Source of the DNA: Deltaproteobacteria bacterium | GTDB lineage: Bacteria > Desulfobacterota > Binatia > Binatales > Binataceae | DNA length: 64,000 nt | Reading direction: 5' to 3' | Assembly (NCBI GenBank): GCA_021831785.1 | Contig: JAKBMB010000011.1 | Span: forward strand, 317,491 to 381,490 | Shown here: piece by piece, positions 28,851 through 37,644 of the stretch | How the letters are laid out: each line of letters starts with the position of its first letter | How positions within the stretch are numbered: position 1 is the first letter of the stretch | Notes under the pieces: generated by a model | What the model was told of the DNA's origin: nothing | Seen by the model: only the letters and a program-made list of their open reading frames with translations | Databases searched by the model: none | Made by a program: the position numbers and the translations under genes

Positions 28851-29519
28851 ATGCAGAAGGGTGACCTTCCGGAGAAGGTTCTGGAGAGCGTGGACGAGTC
28901 GAGGCGCTCGTTCCTGACCAGGCTCATCTTGGGGAGCGCGTTCGTCGTACCCGCCGTCACATCGTTCTCGATGGGCGGCTTGGGGGTTGGCGAAGTCGCC
29001 GCGGCATGCTCGAACCAAATAACCTCGAGCGAATTTATCTCGAACCAGATAACCCCGTGCGAGGACATTGCCGAGGATTCCACAAACAAGGCGTTCGAAG
29101 GTTGCAACTTCCACGGCCGGGACTTTTCTGAGTATAACCTATCGGGGAGCCGCTTTGAGCATACTAACCTAAGCAACGCCAACCTGAGCGGTGCCTGCCT
29201 GACTGCTACCACCCTGGAAAAGGACAACCTGACGGATGCCGACCTGACGGATGCCGACCTGACGGGTGCCATCCTGGCGGGTACCAACCTGACGGGGGCC
29301 AACCTGACGGGGGCCAACCTGAAGGATGCCAACCTGACGGATGCCAACCTGGCACGTGCCAACCTGACGGGTGCCAACCTGACGGGGGCCAACCTGACGG
29401 ACGCCAACCTGGCGGGGGCCGTCTTAACCGAGGTCACCTGGGATAGTACCACCTGCCCTGACGGAACGAACAGCAGCAACAACAACGGGAAGACTTGCAT
29501 AGGGCACCTCAAAGGATAG
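28851..29519 (+). CDS. Tat-exported pentapeptide-repeat protein
   Basis: About 222 residues. The N-terminus carries a twin-arginine signal (SRRSFLTRLILGSAFVVPAV) with the SRRxFL consensus, ending near EVAAACSN. Residues about 85-200 are roughly twenty pentapeptide repeats (A[N/D]LTG pattern), predicted to form a right-handed quadrilateral beta-helix. The C-terminus VTWDSTTCPDGTNSSNNNGKTCIGHL is a cysteine-containing cap seen in secreted pentapeptide proteins. ATG 28851 is preferred over GTG 28836. It lies 150 bp after the PqqD-like gene; a precursor role is speculative. Confidence 0.83.
   Translation: MQKGDLPEKVLESVDESRRSFLTRLILGSAFVVPAVTSFSMGGLGVGEVAAACSNQITSSEFISNQITPCEDIAEDSTNKAFEGCNFHGRDFSEYNLSGSRFEHTNLSNANLSGACLTATTLEKDNLTDADLTDADLTGAILAGTNLTGANLTGANLKDANLTDANLARANLTGANLTGANLTDANLAGAVLTEVTWDSTTCPDGTNSSNNNGKTCIGHLKG
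29173..29423 (+). repeat. 15-bp tandem repeats encoding pentapeptides
   Basis: About 17 consecutive 15-bp units close to AACCTGACGGRTGCC, several identical to their neighbours. The high nucleotide identity shows recent expansion or homogenisation, beyond what protein selection alone requires. It is coding sequence, not CRISPR. Confidence 0.85.
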
Positions 29520-30100
29520 ACCTTCAGCTAGTATGCTGTCCCGCAAATAGATTGAATAACTTGCGCACATCCGCACGCCGCTTGCGCGGCCATCACCCTG
29601 CGCGCCTCCCTTTGTCATTCTGAAAGTTTGTGATCTTTTTGAGTAGTGGGGTGGGCTGCGGTGCCCGTTACGCGGCCAAGGCCCGCGCCCCCTTCCCGGC
29701 CTTCCCCCGCGCGGCGGGGGAAGGTGAGGATGGGGGTGGCCGTAGAGGCCCCAGCTCAGAGTCTGCCTGTCGCTATATCCTGCAGTTCTCAGTAAATGAG
29801 TCACAAGCTCTGAGCGCAGCGAAAAACCTGCGCGCAGCGATTCTATGCCCTTGTGCCGTCGGCTTTCAGGCAAATCGCTTCGCGTTGATGCTTCGCGGAG
29901 TTTATCCTGAGCCGCCATACGCTGGGATTCTTCGCTTCGCGCGGAATGACAGGCGAAGGGCTCGGCATGACACGCGAAGGGTCCAGCATGACGGAAAAAG
30001 CAAAAGCGGTGATGAGCTAGGCGATGGCGGGCTTGCCACGGCGAATCGAAAATGACATGAAGGCTTGTGGCGGTTTCGAGGCCCGGAGTGCAGAAGGCCG
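29520..30100. other. Repeat-filled intergenic region
   Basis: This region contains family-B-like termini (CTGAAAGTTTGTGAT at 29620; GAGTCACAAGCTCTGAG ending at 29814) enclosing a family A right end at 29732-29792 that ends in TA. It is followed by TTCGCG-rich repeats of the ATTCTTCGCTTCGCG type around 29920-29990. No gene is seen. The arrangement looks like one element nested in another. Confidence 0.55.
29732..29792 (+). repeat. Family A miniature element, partial copy 3 (right end)
   Basis: These 61 bp are nearly identical to the right end of the element at 12602-12699, including the CTCAGAGTCTGCCTGTCGCTATAT segment and terminal TTCTCAG followed by TA. No matching left terminal repeat is seen, so the copy is truncated or belongs to a longer variant. 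Confidence 0.65.
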
Positions 30101-30733
30101 GTGTTGCTAATCCTCAATCTTATAGGGACCTTCGTTTTCGGACTTAGCGGCGCGATGCTCGCCGTGCGCAAACGGCTCGATCTGTTCGGCGTCCTTGTCC
30201 TCGCCGCCGCAACCGCGCTTGGCGGGGGTATCACGCGCGACATTTTGCTGGGGCGCACTCCGCCGGCGACGCTTGGCGACTGGCGCTATCTTACTGTCGC
30301 AGCTTGTGCCGGGCTGGTGGTGTTCGTCGAATATCGGCGGGTTGCGCACTGGAGCAATCTAGTCCAGGTCTTCGACGCAGCGGGGCTCGGTCTGTTCACC
30401 GTCACCGGCACCTCCACCGCGCTCAATGCCGGGCTGGGTCTGATGCCTGCCGCGCTTTTGGGGATGCTGACCGGAGTGGGCGGAGGCGCGCTGCGCGACG
30501 TTCTAGCGCGGGAGGTGCCCCTGGTGCTGCGCGGCGAAATATACGCGCTCGCCTCGCTTCTCGGAGCGCTGATCGTTATCGCCGCGGCTAGCGCTAGTGT
30601 TCTCGGTACGCCGGCCGAGATCATTGCCGCGTCCGCAACGTTCGTGTTTCGCATGGTAAGCCTATGGCGAGATTGGAACCTCCCCATAGCGCGTCCGCAC
30701 GAGCACCCAAGCGCGCTTTCGCCGCCGTCCTAA
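30101..30733 (+). CDS. TRIC/YicG-family cation channel (UPF0126)
   Basis: About 210 residues and seven predicted transmembrane helices in two related halves: LIGTFVFGLSGAMLAVRKRLDLFGVLVLAAATALGGGITRD and FDAAGLGLFTVTGTSTAL...GMLTGVGGGALRDVL. The two GGG(I/A)xRD motifs mark the UPF0126/TRIC fold, a trimeric monovalent-cation channel family. GTG at 30101 (VLLILNLIGTF) puts the start at the first helix; a longer frame from 30065 adds an unlikely basic tail. Confidence 0.88.
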   Translation: MLLILNLIGTFVFGLSGAMLAVRKRLDLFGVLVLAAATALGGGITRDILLGRTPPATLGDWRYLTVAACAGLVVFVEYRRVAHWSNLVQVFDAAGLGLFTVTGTSTALNAGLGLMPAALLGMLTGVGGGALRDVLAREVPLVLRGEIYALASLLGALIVIAAASASVLGTPAEIIAASATFVFRMVSLWRDWNLPIARPHEHPSALSPPS

Positions 30734-30825
30734 ACCCTGCGGCGGACGCCCGCAGCTCCTGTGTGCCTCCACCTCGCCGACAAGCGCAGGTTTCGCCAGC
30801 CGGCGCCCATTCCCCTTGCCGGCCG

Positions 30826-33800
30826 CTACGACGGGGGCGCGCACTTGTCAAAGGCGCTGACGTTTTGCGTGGAAGGCGGTAGTATCGCATCGGGCACGAT
30901 GTCCACCGGCATGAAATCAAGCGGAAGCGTGACGATACCGACGAGCGCATCAATTACGCTGCCGAAAAATTCGGGGGAAACGTCCGAGGCGTTGGCTGGT
31001 CCACTCACTCCTATGCGAACCGCAAAGACCTGGTCGAAAGTGTGCCCTAGCTTGACGCCCACGATCGGCATCTTGTCGAGTCCCCAGCGCGGCGAGGTGA
31101 AGGGCATCGCGGCCAGATGCAAATCCAGTCTGTTTTCAGGCATATAAATCTCGCCGTGTCCGACCAGCCGAATCACCGGGCCGCTTAGCTGTAACTGCTG
31201 TACGGTAAGAGCCTGGGGCGCAAACGTCAGCCGCGCGAGGATCTTGTCGAACGGCAGGCCGGTTTTATCCAGGTCCGGCGGGTTAAAGGTCAGCCAGCTC
31301 CGGACGTTCAGTAGCTCCATAATCCGTACCAGCACGTCAGCCTTGCCCAGCGCGCCGTTGGCAATAACGATCGTGGCCCCGCCGCAAGTCAAAATCGGTG
31401 GCCTTCCGGCACCGGCCAAAATCGCCCCGGCGTTGATCTTCATGCTGAGGTCTCCGGAGACCGGCTGCTTATTAGCAGAGCCAAGAGCAATAAAAAGCGC
31501 GCGCGCATCGATTCGGCTCGCGTCGCCGGTGAGGTAAAGCTGATGTTGATCGCCGTTCCATATCGCAGCCAACTTGACCGAGCCGCGCAACGCACGGGCA
31601 GAAACATTCTTGACCTCCCATTGATTCGCCCGGCCGTCGAATTGCGCGGCCAGGTCGTCGATCTTCACTCCGCGGAAGAACACCGTGTGTAGGTTAATTG
31701 TGCCGGACAGGGCCAGCGCATGCGACGGGGGCGCGGGCGGGGACCCGCCGCTGGGAGAGGCGCGGCCGTCGATGGATGGACCGGCGGCGCTGGCGGGCGA
31801 ATTTCCGCCAAGGCGCGCGGGTTCACCCGACGCGGGGCGGGTTTCTGAGAGTATGCTATCCGCCGGTTTCGCGCGCGCCGAAGTTTGGGCGCCGCCGCCA
31901 GACCTCCCGCCTTTGAAGTTTATAGCGTCCACGTCAAATCGGCTGCCGGAGATTGTCAACTTTACGGCCGGGTTCGCGAAATCGGAGACCGCGGCCAGCA
32001 GATCGAAGTGGCCCGCGCCCAGCGTTACTGCGTTCGCGGACAACCTTGCGCTTTGCCGATTGAAAACGACGCGCGTTCCGCGCACGAGCACGGGCTTTGT
32101 CGTATAGGGTGAATCCACCGACAGACCATTTATCGACAAGACGCCATCTAGGCGCGGCGGTTCGCGAGAGACCTTCCACAGGACCGTCACCTGGCCGCCG
32201 GCCTGGCCGGAAACTTTGAACCTCGACAAGCTCGAATCTGGGGCGAACGTTCGATACCATCGCCACATGTCGGCCCCGCGCAGCCTTATTCGGGCGCGCA
32301 GCGTCCGGCTGGGGAGCGCCAGGCGGCCGTCAGCGGCGAGCGTGCCTCCTTCCAGTACCGATGCATGTACCGCCGACAGCAGGAGCTCGCGTTTAAGCTC
32401 GGCACGCCCGCGAAATGCGAGCGCGTTGTGCGCGCCATGATCAGCGAGCTCAACAAAGCCGTGATCGAGCTCGAACCATGAATTCTGCGGCTCGAACCGG
32501 CCGTTGTCGCCCGCCAGCGTCCCGCCGAAGTTGGCCTGCGCATACGCGGTGCGCTGAGCGCGGAGTACGTTGCGAGCACTGACGGGCAATGCTTTTTGCA
32601 GTGCCGGCTGATCGAGCGCAAGCGCGCCGAAAAAGCCGCCGCTATAGACCGCGCGCATCCCGCTGCTGCCCAAAGATTGCCGGGCATCGACCTGAAACCG
32701 CCCGCGCGTGATCCTCAAAGCGCCGACTTGAGCCGCCAAGTTATCCGCGGCCACCACGCCGTTGTCAAGCGTGAAGCGAGCGGGACCTTCAAGCCGCAAG
32801 CCCAGAAAGCCGAGCCGGCGCACTTCGGCAAGAGCCAGCGTTCCGTCGGCGGCCAGATCGGCGGTCGCGATCGAAAGCGCGCCGCTCGAGCTGCCGACCA
32901 GCGCGCGAAGCACCTGACGTTGTTTGCAGGCCGCGTCGGAGCATTGTCCAAAGGCCGCGCGCCAAGGCTGGAGGGCGGCGGCGAATTGTACGCGCTCGAT
33001 CTCCAGCTCTCCGCGCAGCGCTGCCGTCGGAGCAATACCCAGCGCCTTACTCGCTTCGTCCATTCGCACCTGGAATGGCCCGGCTTCCAAGTCGAGCTTT
33101 GGGTTGCTCGAAAACTGCGCCGCAACGGCCCCCTGTGCCGGAAACCGCTCGCTTAAACCCAGCCCGGCGGGCATCAACACGGCGCCGGCGAGCTTGAATT
33201 GATCGGTGGATAGCGCATAAGAGCCGTCGAACCCGACTTGCCCCAGCGTTGGCACTTGCGCCGCATGCACTCGTATCTGCCCGTGCAACGCCGCGCTTTC
33301 GGAAACAGCCAATTGCAGCCGCCCGTTGAGCGCAACGTTGCTGCGGCGAATGAACTCGACGCTGCCATAAGCAGGCTTCGCCTGTTGGGCCTCGAGAGCG
33401 GGGATCGTAAAATCTGCCGAGGCGGAAAACCCGTCAATCGGCGGTCCGTTCCAGGAAACCCGTTCTATCGCCACGCTCAGGACCCTGGAATCCGCGTCCA
33501 GGCTCGCGTCGAGATTAACCTTCGGGATGGATTGATCCGCGGCTTTAAAGCTGGTCAAGCGCAGCTTTCCGTTCACCACAACCGCATGGTTTACGAAGCG
33601 CGCCACCGTGCTCGCCAACTTGGGCAGTGTGGCGACGTAGCCCTGTAAATCGAAGCTTTGATTCGTCGGCCTGGAAGCCGGCGCGAGGGTTACGTCAGGC
33701 GCAAAGAGGCTTAAAGATTTTAGCGGCAGCAAGCGAACCCGTACGAGTTGGCCATAGCCGATCACCGCCTCGATACGTTTCGCGCGCGCCGATTGACCGT

Positions 33801-34032
33801 GATAAGCGATGCTCGCATCGCCGGCGACAATCTCAAGGCCGCTCGTCGCGACGCCCAAATCCAAGCTTCCCAGACTGATAACGGCCCCGGTCTTGGAGGC
33901 CACGAGCTGCAACCCGCGCCGCATCAGCGCATCTCGCTTGAGCACCACTAGCGATACCGCCGCTGCAAAGATCAGCAGCAGCGCGCCGGCGGCGATCATC
34001 GCGATGCGCAAGGCCAGTCTCATTAGACGCAT
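30826..34032 (-). CDS. Large AsmA-like protein
   Basis: About 1068 residues, in the AsmA/YhdP/TamB group implicated in phospholipid transport to the outer membrane. It has one N-terminal transmembrane helix (IAMIAAGALLLIFAAAVSLVVL) then a long beta-rich periplasmic body, consistent with the groove-like bridge fold. The AsmA-like C-terminal domain is recognisable from INLHTVFFRGVKIDDLAAQFDGRANQWEVKNVSARALRGSVKLAAIW and YMPENRLDLHLAAMPF. A Pro/Gly/Ser-rich stretch near residues 735-765 is probably a flexible insertion. ATG 34032 has GGGGAG nine bases upstream. The neighbour at 30.1 kb is convergent. Confidence 0.85.
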   Translation of the reverse strand: MRLMRLALRIAMIAAGALLLIFAAAVSLVVLKRDALMRRGLQLVASKTGAVISLGSLDLGVATSGLEIVAGDASIAYHGQSARAKRIEAVIGYGQLVRVRLLPLKSLSLFAPDVTLAPASRPTNQSFDLQGYVATLPKLASTVARFVNHAVVVNGKLRLTSFKAADQSIPKVNLDASLDADSRVLSVAIERVSWNGPPIDGFSASADFTIPALEAQQAKPAYGSVEFIRRSNVALNGRLQLAVSESAALHGQIRVHAAQVPTLGQVGFDGSYALSTDQFKLAGAVLMPAGLGLSERFPAQGAVAAQFSSNPKLDLEAGPFQVRMDEASKALGIAPTAALRGELEIERVQFAAALQPWRAAFGQCSDAACKQRQVLRALVGSSSGALSIATADLAADGTLALAEVRRLGFLGLRLEGPARFTLDNGVVAADNLAAQVGALRITRGRFQVDARQSLGSSGMRAVYSGGFFGALALDQPALQKALPVSARNVLRAQRTAYAQANFGGTLAGDNGRFEPQNSWFELDHGFVELADHGAHNALAFRGRAELKRELLLSAVHASVLEGGTLAADGRLALPSRTLRARIRLRGADMWRWYRTFAPDSSLSRFKVSGQAGGQVTVLWKVSREPPRLDGVLSINGLSVDSPYTTKPVLVRGTRVVFNRQSARLSANAVTLGAGHFDLLAAVSDFANPAVKLTISGSRFDVDAINFKGGRSGGGAQTSARAKPADSILSETRPASGEPARLGGNSPASAAGPSIDGRASPSGGSPPAPPSHALALSGTINLHTVFFRGVKIDDLAAQFDGRANQWEVKNVSARALRGSVKLAAIWNGDQHQLYLTGDASRIDARALFIALGSANKQPVSGDLSMKINAGAILAGAGRPPILTCGGATIVIANGALGKADVLVRIMELLNVRSWLTFNPPDLDKTGLPFDKILARLTFAPQALTVQQLQLSGPVIRLVGHGEIYMPENRLDLHLAAMPFTSPRWGLDKMPIVGVKLGHTFDQVFAVRIGVSGPANASDVSPEFFGSVIDALVGIVTLPLDFMPVDIVPDAILPPSTQNVSAFDKCAPPS

Positions 34033-34888
34033 CAACCGACAGCTCCCCACTAAAGTTCAAGACGAGCGGCGCGCGCAGGCGGGCTGAGCGTCGTCTTCAA
34101 GTCTTCGACATGCATATCTTGCCCCCGTCCGCTGCGACATCTAAGCGGCGCGCCAGACGGGACAACTTTCTCGAGCAGACGGCGCTGCGGGGTATCATCC
34201 ACGCCGCGGCTTATGCTCGTTGCTGCGGTCGTCACGCGTAGCCGACAGAGGCGCCGAAGAGCCGCCCTAAAGGAGCTTCGCGGAGGTCGATGATTGGCCG
34301 GCCGGGACACCGACTAAGCGATCGGCCGCCGACTTATGGAAAAAATTATACCGCGATAGCGGCCTTCACCGATACAAATGCGGTAAAATGTAGTAGTGGG
34401 ATTGTGGACCTTAAGATTGCGCGATACCGGGCGCAATTGCGTACCTCCACACTTTTAGGTGCAACGTATTCTAGATGCGCCGTGTTTTAGATGAATGAAG
34501 CCTTGCCGCCGACGTCAAGAGAGGTGATGGCGCGCCGCTGGTCCGCAGCTTGACCGGCGGCGGTCGCGGAGTGACGAATCGACGGCGGCCCGTCGTCTCG
34601 CGGGAGCGACCCCAGATGGCGCATGGCAGCGGGACAGGCGGTGCTACCGCGTGCCGGCGGGCACGGACAGTTTACCCAGGCGGCTGGGGTCGTTACACGA
34701 CTCGCCGGAGCCCAGTTGGCGGCCAGCGGTATTGCCCTACGCAAAAGGCGCCGCGCTTCGGGCGGCCCTTTGCCGACAGCGCCGCTGCGCGGAGCACTTT
34801 AGGGGTCGGCGAGCCCGCTGAGCGCGTTTGTTCTCGACGGAAGCCTAGATTTCCCGCCATAAGCGGTTAACGTACGGAGACCAAAGCG
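34033..34888. other. Intergenic region between asmA-like gene and gnd
   Basis: No gene or known element is seen in about 850 bp. The middle (34320-34500) is clearly AT-richer than its surroundings (for example AAAAAATTATACCGCGATAG and AATGCGGTAAAATGTAGTAG), suggesting promoters or old foreign DNA. Confidence 0.45.
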
Positions 34889-35905
34889 ATGCAAATGGGG
34901 ATGATTGGTCTGGGTAGAATGGGCGCGAACATGGTGCGGCGCCTGCTGCTGGCAGGCCACGAATGCGTGGTTTACGACCTGGGCGCGCAGGCCGTGCAGC
35001 AAATGCAAAAGCAAGGGGCCGTCGGGGCCTCTTCACTCGACGACTTTGCCGCCAAGCTTAAAAAACCGCGGGTTTCGTGGATCATGGTTCCGGCCGCCGC
35101 GGTCGAAGGCACGCTCCAGGAGCTCTCGCGCCGGTTCGAAAAGGGCGACATCATCGTCGATGGCGGAAACTCGTACTTTGTGGATGACATCCGCCGTGCC
35201 AAAGCGCTGAGCGCCAAGGGGATCCATTACGTCGATGCCGGCACGAGCGGCGGCGTCTGGGGCCTGGAGCGCGGGTTCTGCCAGATGATCGGCGGCGAAA
35301 CCGAGATCGTCAAGCACTTGGACCCGCTTTTTGCCGCGCTCGCGCCCTCTGTCGAGTCCGCGCCGCGCACGCCGGGGCGCGAAAAGGCCAAGCCCAGCAC
35401 CGCTGAACACGGCTACCTTCATTGCGGACCCAGCGGCGCTGGCCATTTCGTCAAAATGGTCCACAACGGCATCGAGTACGGCATTATGGCCGCGTACGCG
35501 GAAGGCTTAAATATTCTGCGCCACGCGAACGCCGGAAAACACCGCGAGACGGTCGACGCCGAGACTACGCCCCTGCGCGAGCCGGAACTCTACCAATTCG
35601 ATCTCAACCTTCCCGACATCGCCGAAGTGTGGCGGCGGGGCAGCGTGATTGCCTCGTGGCTTTTAGACTTGAGCGCCGCGGCCTTGATCGAAGACCCCGA
35701 ACTCAAGAAGTTCTCCGGGCGCGTGTCCGACTCGGGCGAGGGCCGCTGGACCATCGACGCGGCGATCGACGAAGGCGTGCCGGCCTATGTGTTGAGCGCC
35801 GCCCTGTACGAGCGCTTCAGCTCGCGCGGAGCCGCCGACTTCGCCGACAAGCTGCTTTCCGCGATGCGCTACGAGTTCGGCGGCCATCTGGAAAAAAAAG
35901 GCTGA
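34889..35905 (+). CDS. gnd: 6-phosphogluconate dehydrogenase, short (GndA-like) type
   Basis: 338 residues. It converts 6-phosphogluconate to ribulose 5-phosphate with CO2 release. The NAD(P) Rossmann motif is [13 protein letters not shown], followed by [45 protein letters not shown], and the catalytic [21 protein letters not shown] with lysine and glutamate. Length and the GGVWGLE motif match the short bacterial type, often NAD-linked. CGGAGA lies about nine bases before the ATG. No other pentose-phosphate gene is nearby. Confidence 0.95.
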   Translation: MQMGMIGLGRMGANMVRRLLLAGHECVVYDLGAQAVQQMQKQGAVGASSLDDFAAKLKKPRVSWIMVPAAAVEGTLQELSRRFEKGDIIVDGGNSYFVDDIRRAKALSAKGIHYVDAGTSGGVWGLERGFCQMIGGETEIVKHLDPLFAALAPSVESAPRTPGREKAKPSTAEHGYLHCGPSGAGHFVKMVHNGIEYGIMAAYAEGLNILRHANAGKHRETVDAETTPLREPELYQFDLNLPDIAEVWRRGSVIASWLLDLSAAALIEDPELKKFSGRVSDSGEGRWTIDAAIDEGVPAYVLSAALYERFSSRGAADFADKLLSAMRYEFGGHLEKKG

Positions 35906-36078
35906 GTCGGTTATAAGCGCGCCGAGCCTCCGTGCGGGCAAAAGCAGCTATGCTTCGCCGTTCTCCGTCGCTGCTGACTGTTGACGCTGGTTGGCCGCGC
36001 GTTTGTTGGGCGCTACGGCCATAGCTTGCGCACGCACGCTTAAGGACGGCGCGGGCCGCGCTGATCGCCGGCTGCGGC

Positions 36079-37401
36079 TCATCCGCGCGAGGGCCGCGAC
36101 TTTTCGCCGCGATAGAACAGCAGCACGATAATTCCGGCGCCGGCGAGCGCGGCCCCCAGTATGTCAAGCCCGCTCTCGAAACTGTCCGTGGACTGCTTGA
36201 GATATCCCATCAGGGCGGGACCGGCGAAGCCGCCCACGTGGCCGATTGAGTTGATAAGCGCGATGCCCCCGGCGGCCGCCGTGCCGCGCAAAAACTCCGG
36301 CGGCATCGACCAGAACGGGCCGATCATTCCCCATACTCCGGCAACGCCAAGAGAAAATGCCGAGAGCGAAGCGACGGGGGTCCGCGCTCGCGCCGCTAGC
36401 GCAAGCCCAAGCGCGCCCGCGAACGAAGGCAGCGCTAAATGCCATCGCCGCTCGCCCCTTCGGTCCGACGAGATGCCCACCAGCACCAGCGCAGCAGCGC
36501 CGCACAAGTACGGAACTGCGGCGAGAAAGCCGAGCTCAAGGGTGGTAAAAACGCCGAACTCCTTGATAATGCGCGGCAGCCAAAAGCTCACGCCGTACAG
36601 CGCGAACACCATCAAGACGTAGCTAGCCGTCAGTATCCACACCCGCGCGCTCCTTAGCGCCTCGCCCAAACCAAAGCGCTGGCTCAAGGCGTTCCGTTCC
36701 TGGTCGCCGCGAAGCAGCGCCACAAGCGAGTCGCGCTCGCGCTCGGAGAGCCACGTAGCCTCAGCCGGGCCGTCCGGCAGATAGTAAAGCACGACGGACC
36801 CGAGTATCACCGACGGGATACCTTCGAGCAAAAATAGCCACTGCCAGCCCGACAGCCCCAACGCCCCGTGCATGCCTAAAATCGCGCCGCACGCGGGTCC
36901 GGCGATTACGTTGGCCAGCGCGTTCGCGGTCAGAAACAGCGCGGTCGCCCGCGCTCGCTCTTGCTGAGGAAACCAATACGTGAGATACAAGATTATACCC
37001 GGGAAAAAACCCGCCTCGGCCGCGCCGAGAACAAGGCGCAGAACGTAGAAGCTCTTCGCGCCCTGGGTATACATCATGCTCGCCGAAATGACGCCCCACG
37101 AGATCATTATCCGCGCGATCCAGCGCCTGGCGCCGAGGCGCTCGAGGATGAGGTTGCTCGGGATTTCGCACACGACATAGCCGACGAAAAAAAACCCGGC
37201 GCCCAAACCGAACATCACCGGCGTAAAGCCCAGGTCGTGATTCATCTGGAGCGAGGCGAAGCTTACGTTGATGCGGTCAAGATAGTTCGCGAGGTAAAGC
37301 AAGCATAGAAAGGGCAGCAGCCTTATCCGCGCCTTTGCCAGCGCGGCCCGAGCCGACGCCGCGATGTCGCGCGCCGCGATATCCCTCGGTGCTGCTCCCA
37401 C
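36079..37401 (-). CDS. MFS transporter, anion:cation symporter (ACS) family, copy 1
   Basis: About 440 residues with twelve predicted membrane helices. LYLANYLDRINVSFASLQMNHDLGFTP, SNLILERLGARRWIARIMISWG, and LLGAAEAGFFPGIILYLTYWFP-like segments identify the ACS/phthalate-permease family that imports carboxylates. It is a tandem paralogue of the next gene. GTG at 37401 is proposed because the open frame further upstream (to 37596) runs through a terminal-inverted-repeat element and encodes low-complexity sequence. Confidence 0.9.
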   Translation of the reverse strand: MGAAPRDIAARDIAASARAALAKARIRLLPFLCLLYLANYLDRINVSFASLQMNHDLGFTPVMFGLGAGFFFVGYVVCEIPSNLILERLGARRWIARIMISWGVISASMMYTQGAKSFYVLRLVLGAAEAGFFPGIILYLTYWFPQQERARATALFLTANALANVIAGPACGAILGMHGALGLSGWQWLFLLEGIPSVILGSVVLYYLPDGPAEATWLSERERDSLVALLRGDQERNALSQRFGLGEALRSARVWILTASYVLMVFALYGVSFWLPRIIKEFGVFTTLELGFLAAVPYLCGAAALVLVGISSDRRGERRWHLALPSFAGALGLALAARARTPVASLSAFSLGVAGVWGMIGPFWSMPPEFLRGTAAAGGIALINSIGHVGGFAGPALMGYLKQSTDSFESGLDILGAALAGAGIIVLLFYRGEKSRPSRG

Positions 37402-37438
37402 GCTAGTGTCCCGAGTGCAAAGTTCGGTGAATAATTCT

Positions 37439-37614
37439 TGCGCCCTCGCCCGCGAGCGGGCGGGTATTAGCGGCGGTCTTAACGCCTCTCCCGGCTGGGA
37501 GAGGCCGCGCCGAAGGCGCGGGTGAGGGACCGATGAGAGACAACAATTGCTGCGCTCCGCGCCCGGCTCAGCACCCTCACCCCAACCCTCTCCCACTTCG
37601 CGGGCGAGGGCGCA
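37439..37614 (+). repeat. Family C miniature inverted-repeat element
   Basis: A 176-bp element with perfect 17-bp terminal inverted repeats (TGCGCCCTCGCCCGCGA at 37439-37455 and its complement at 37598-37614). Internal hairpins are CCTCTCCC-GGCT-GGGAGAGG (37485-37504) and CGCGCC-GAA-GGCGCG (37506-37520). It lies between the two tandem MFS genes, directly upstream of copy 1. Confidence 0.78.
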
Positions 37615-37644
37615 GAAAAGAGCACAACGCGCCGCGCGGCTTGT

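Noticed and set aside
29173-29423. Regular short repeats that could look like CRISPR or minisatellite
   Set aside because: The 15-bp units have no spacers and encode pentapeptide repeats in a clear protein frame.
37402-37596. Extended N-terminus of the first MFS transporter
   Set aside because: The added residues come from the inverted-repeat element and are low-complexity; the paralogue starts close to the first helix without such an extension.
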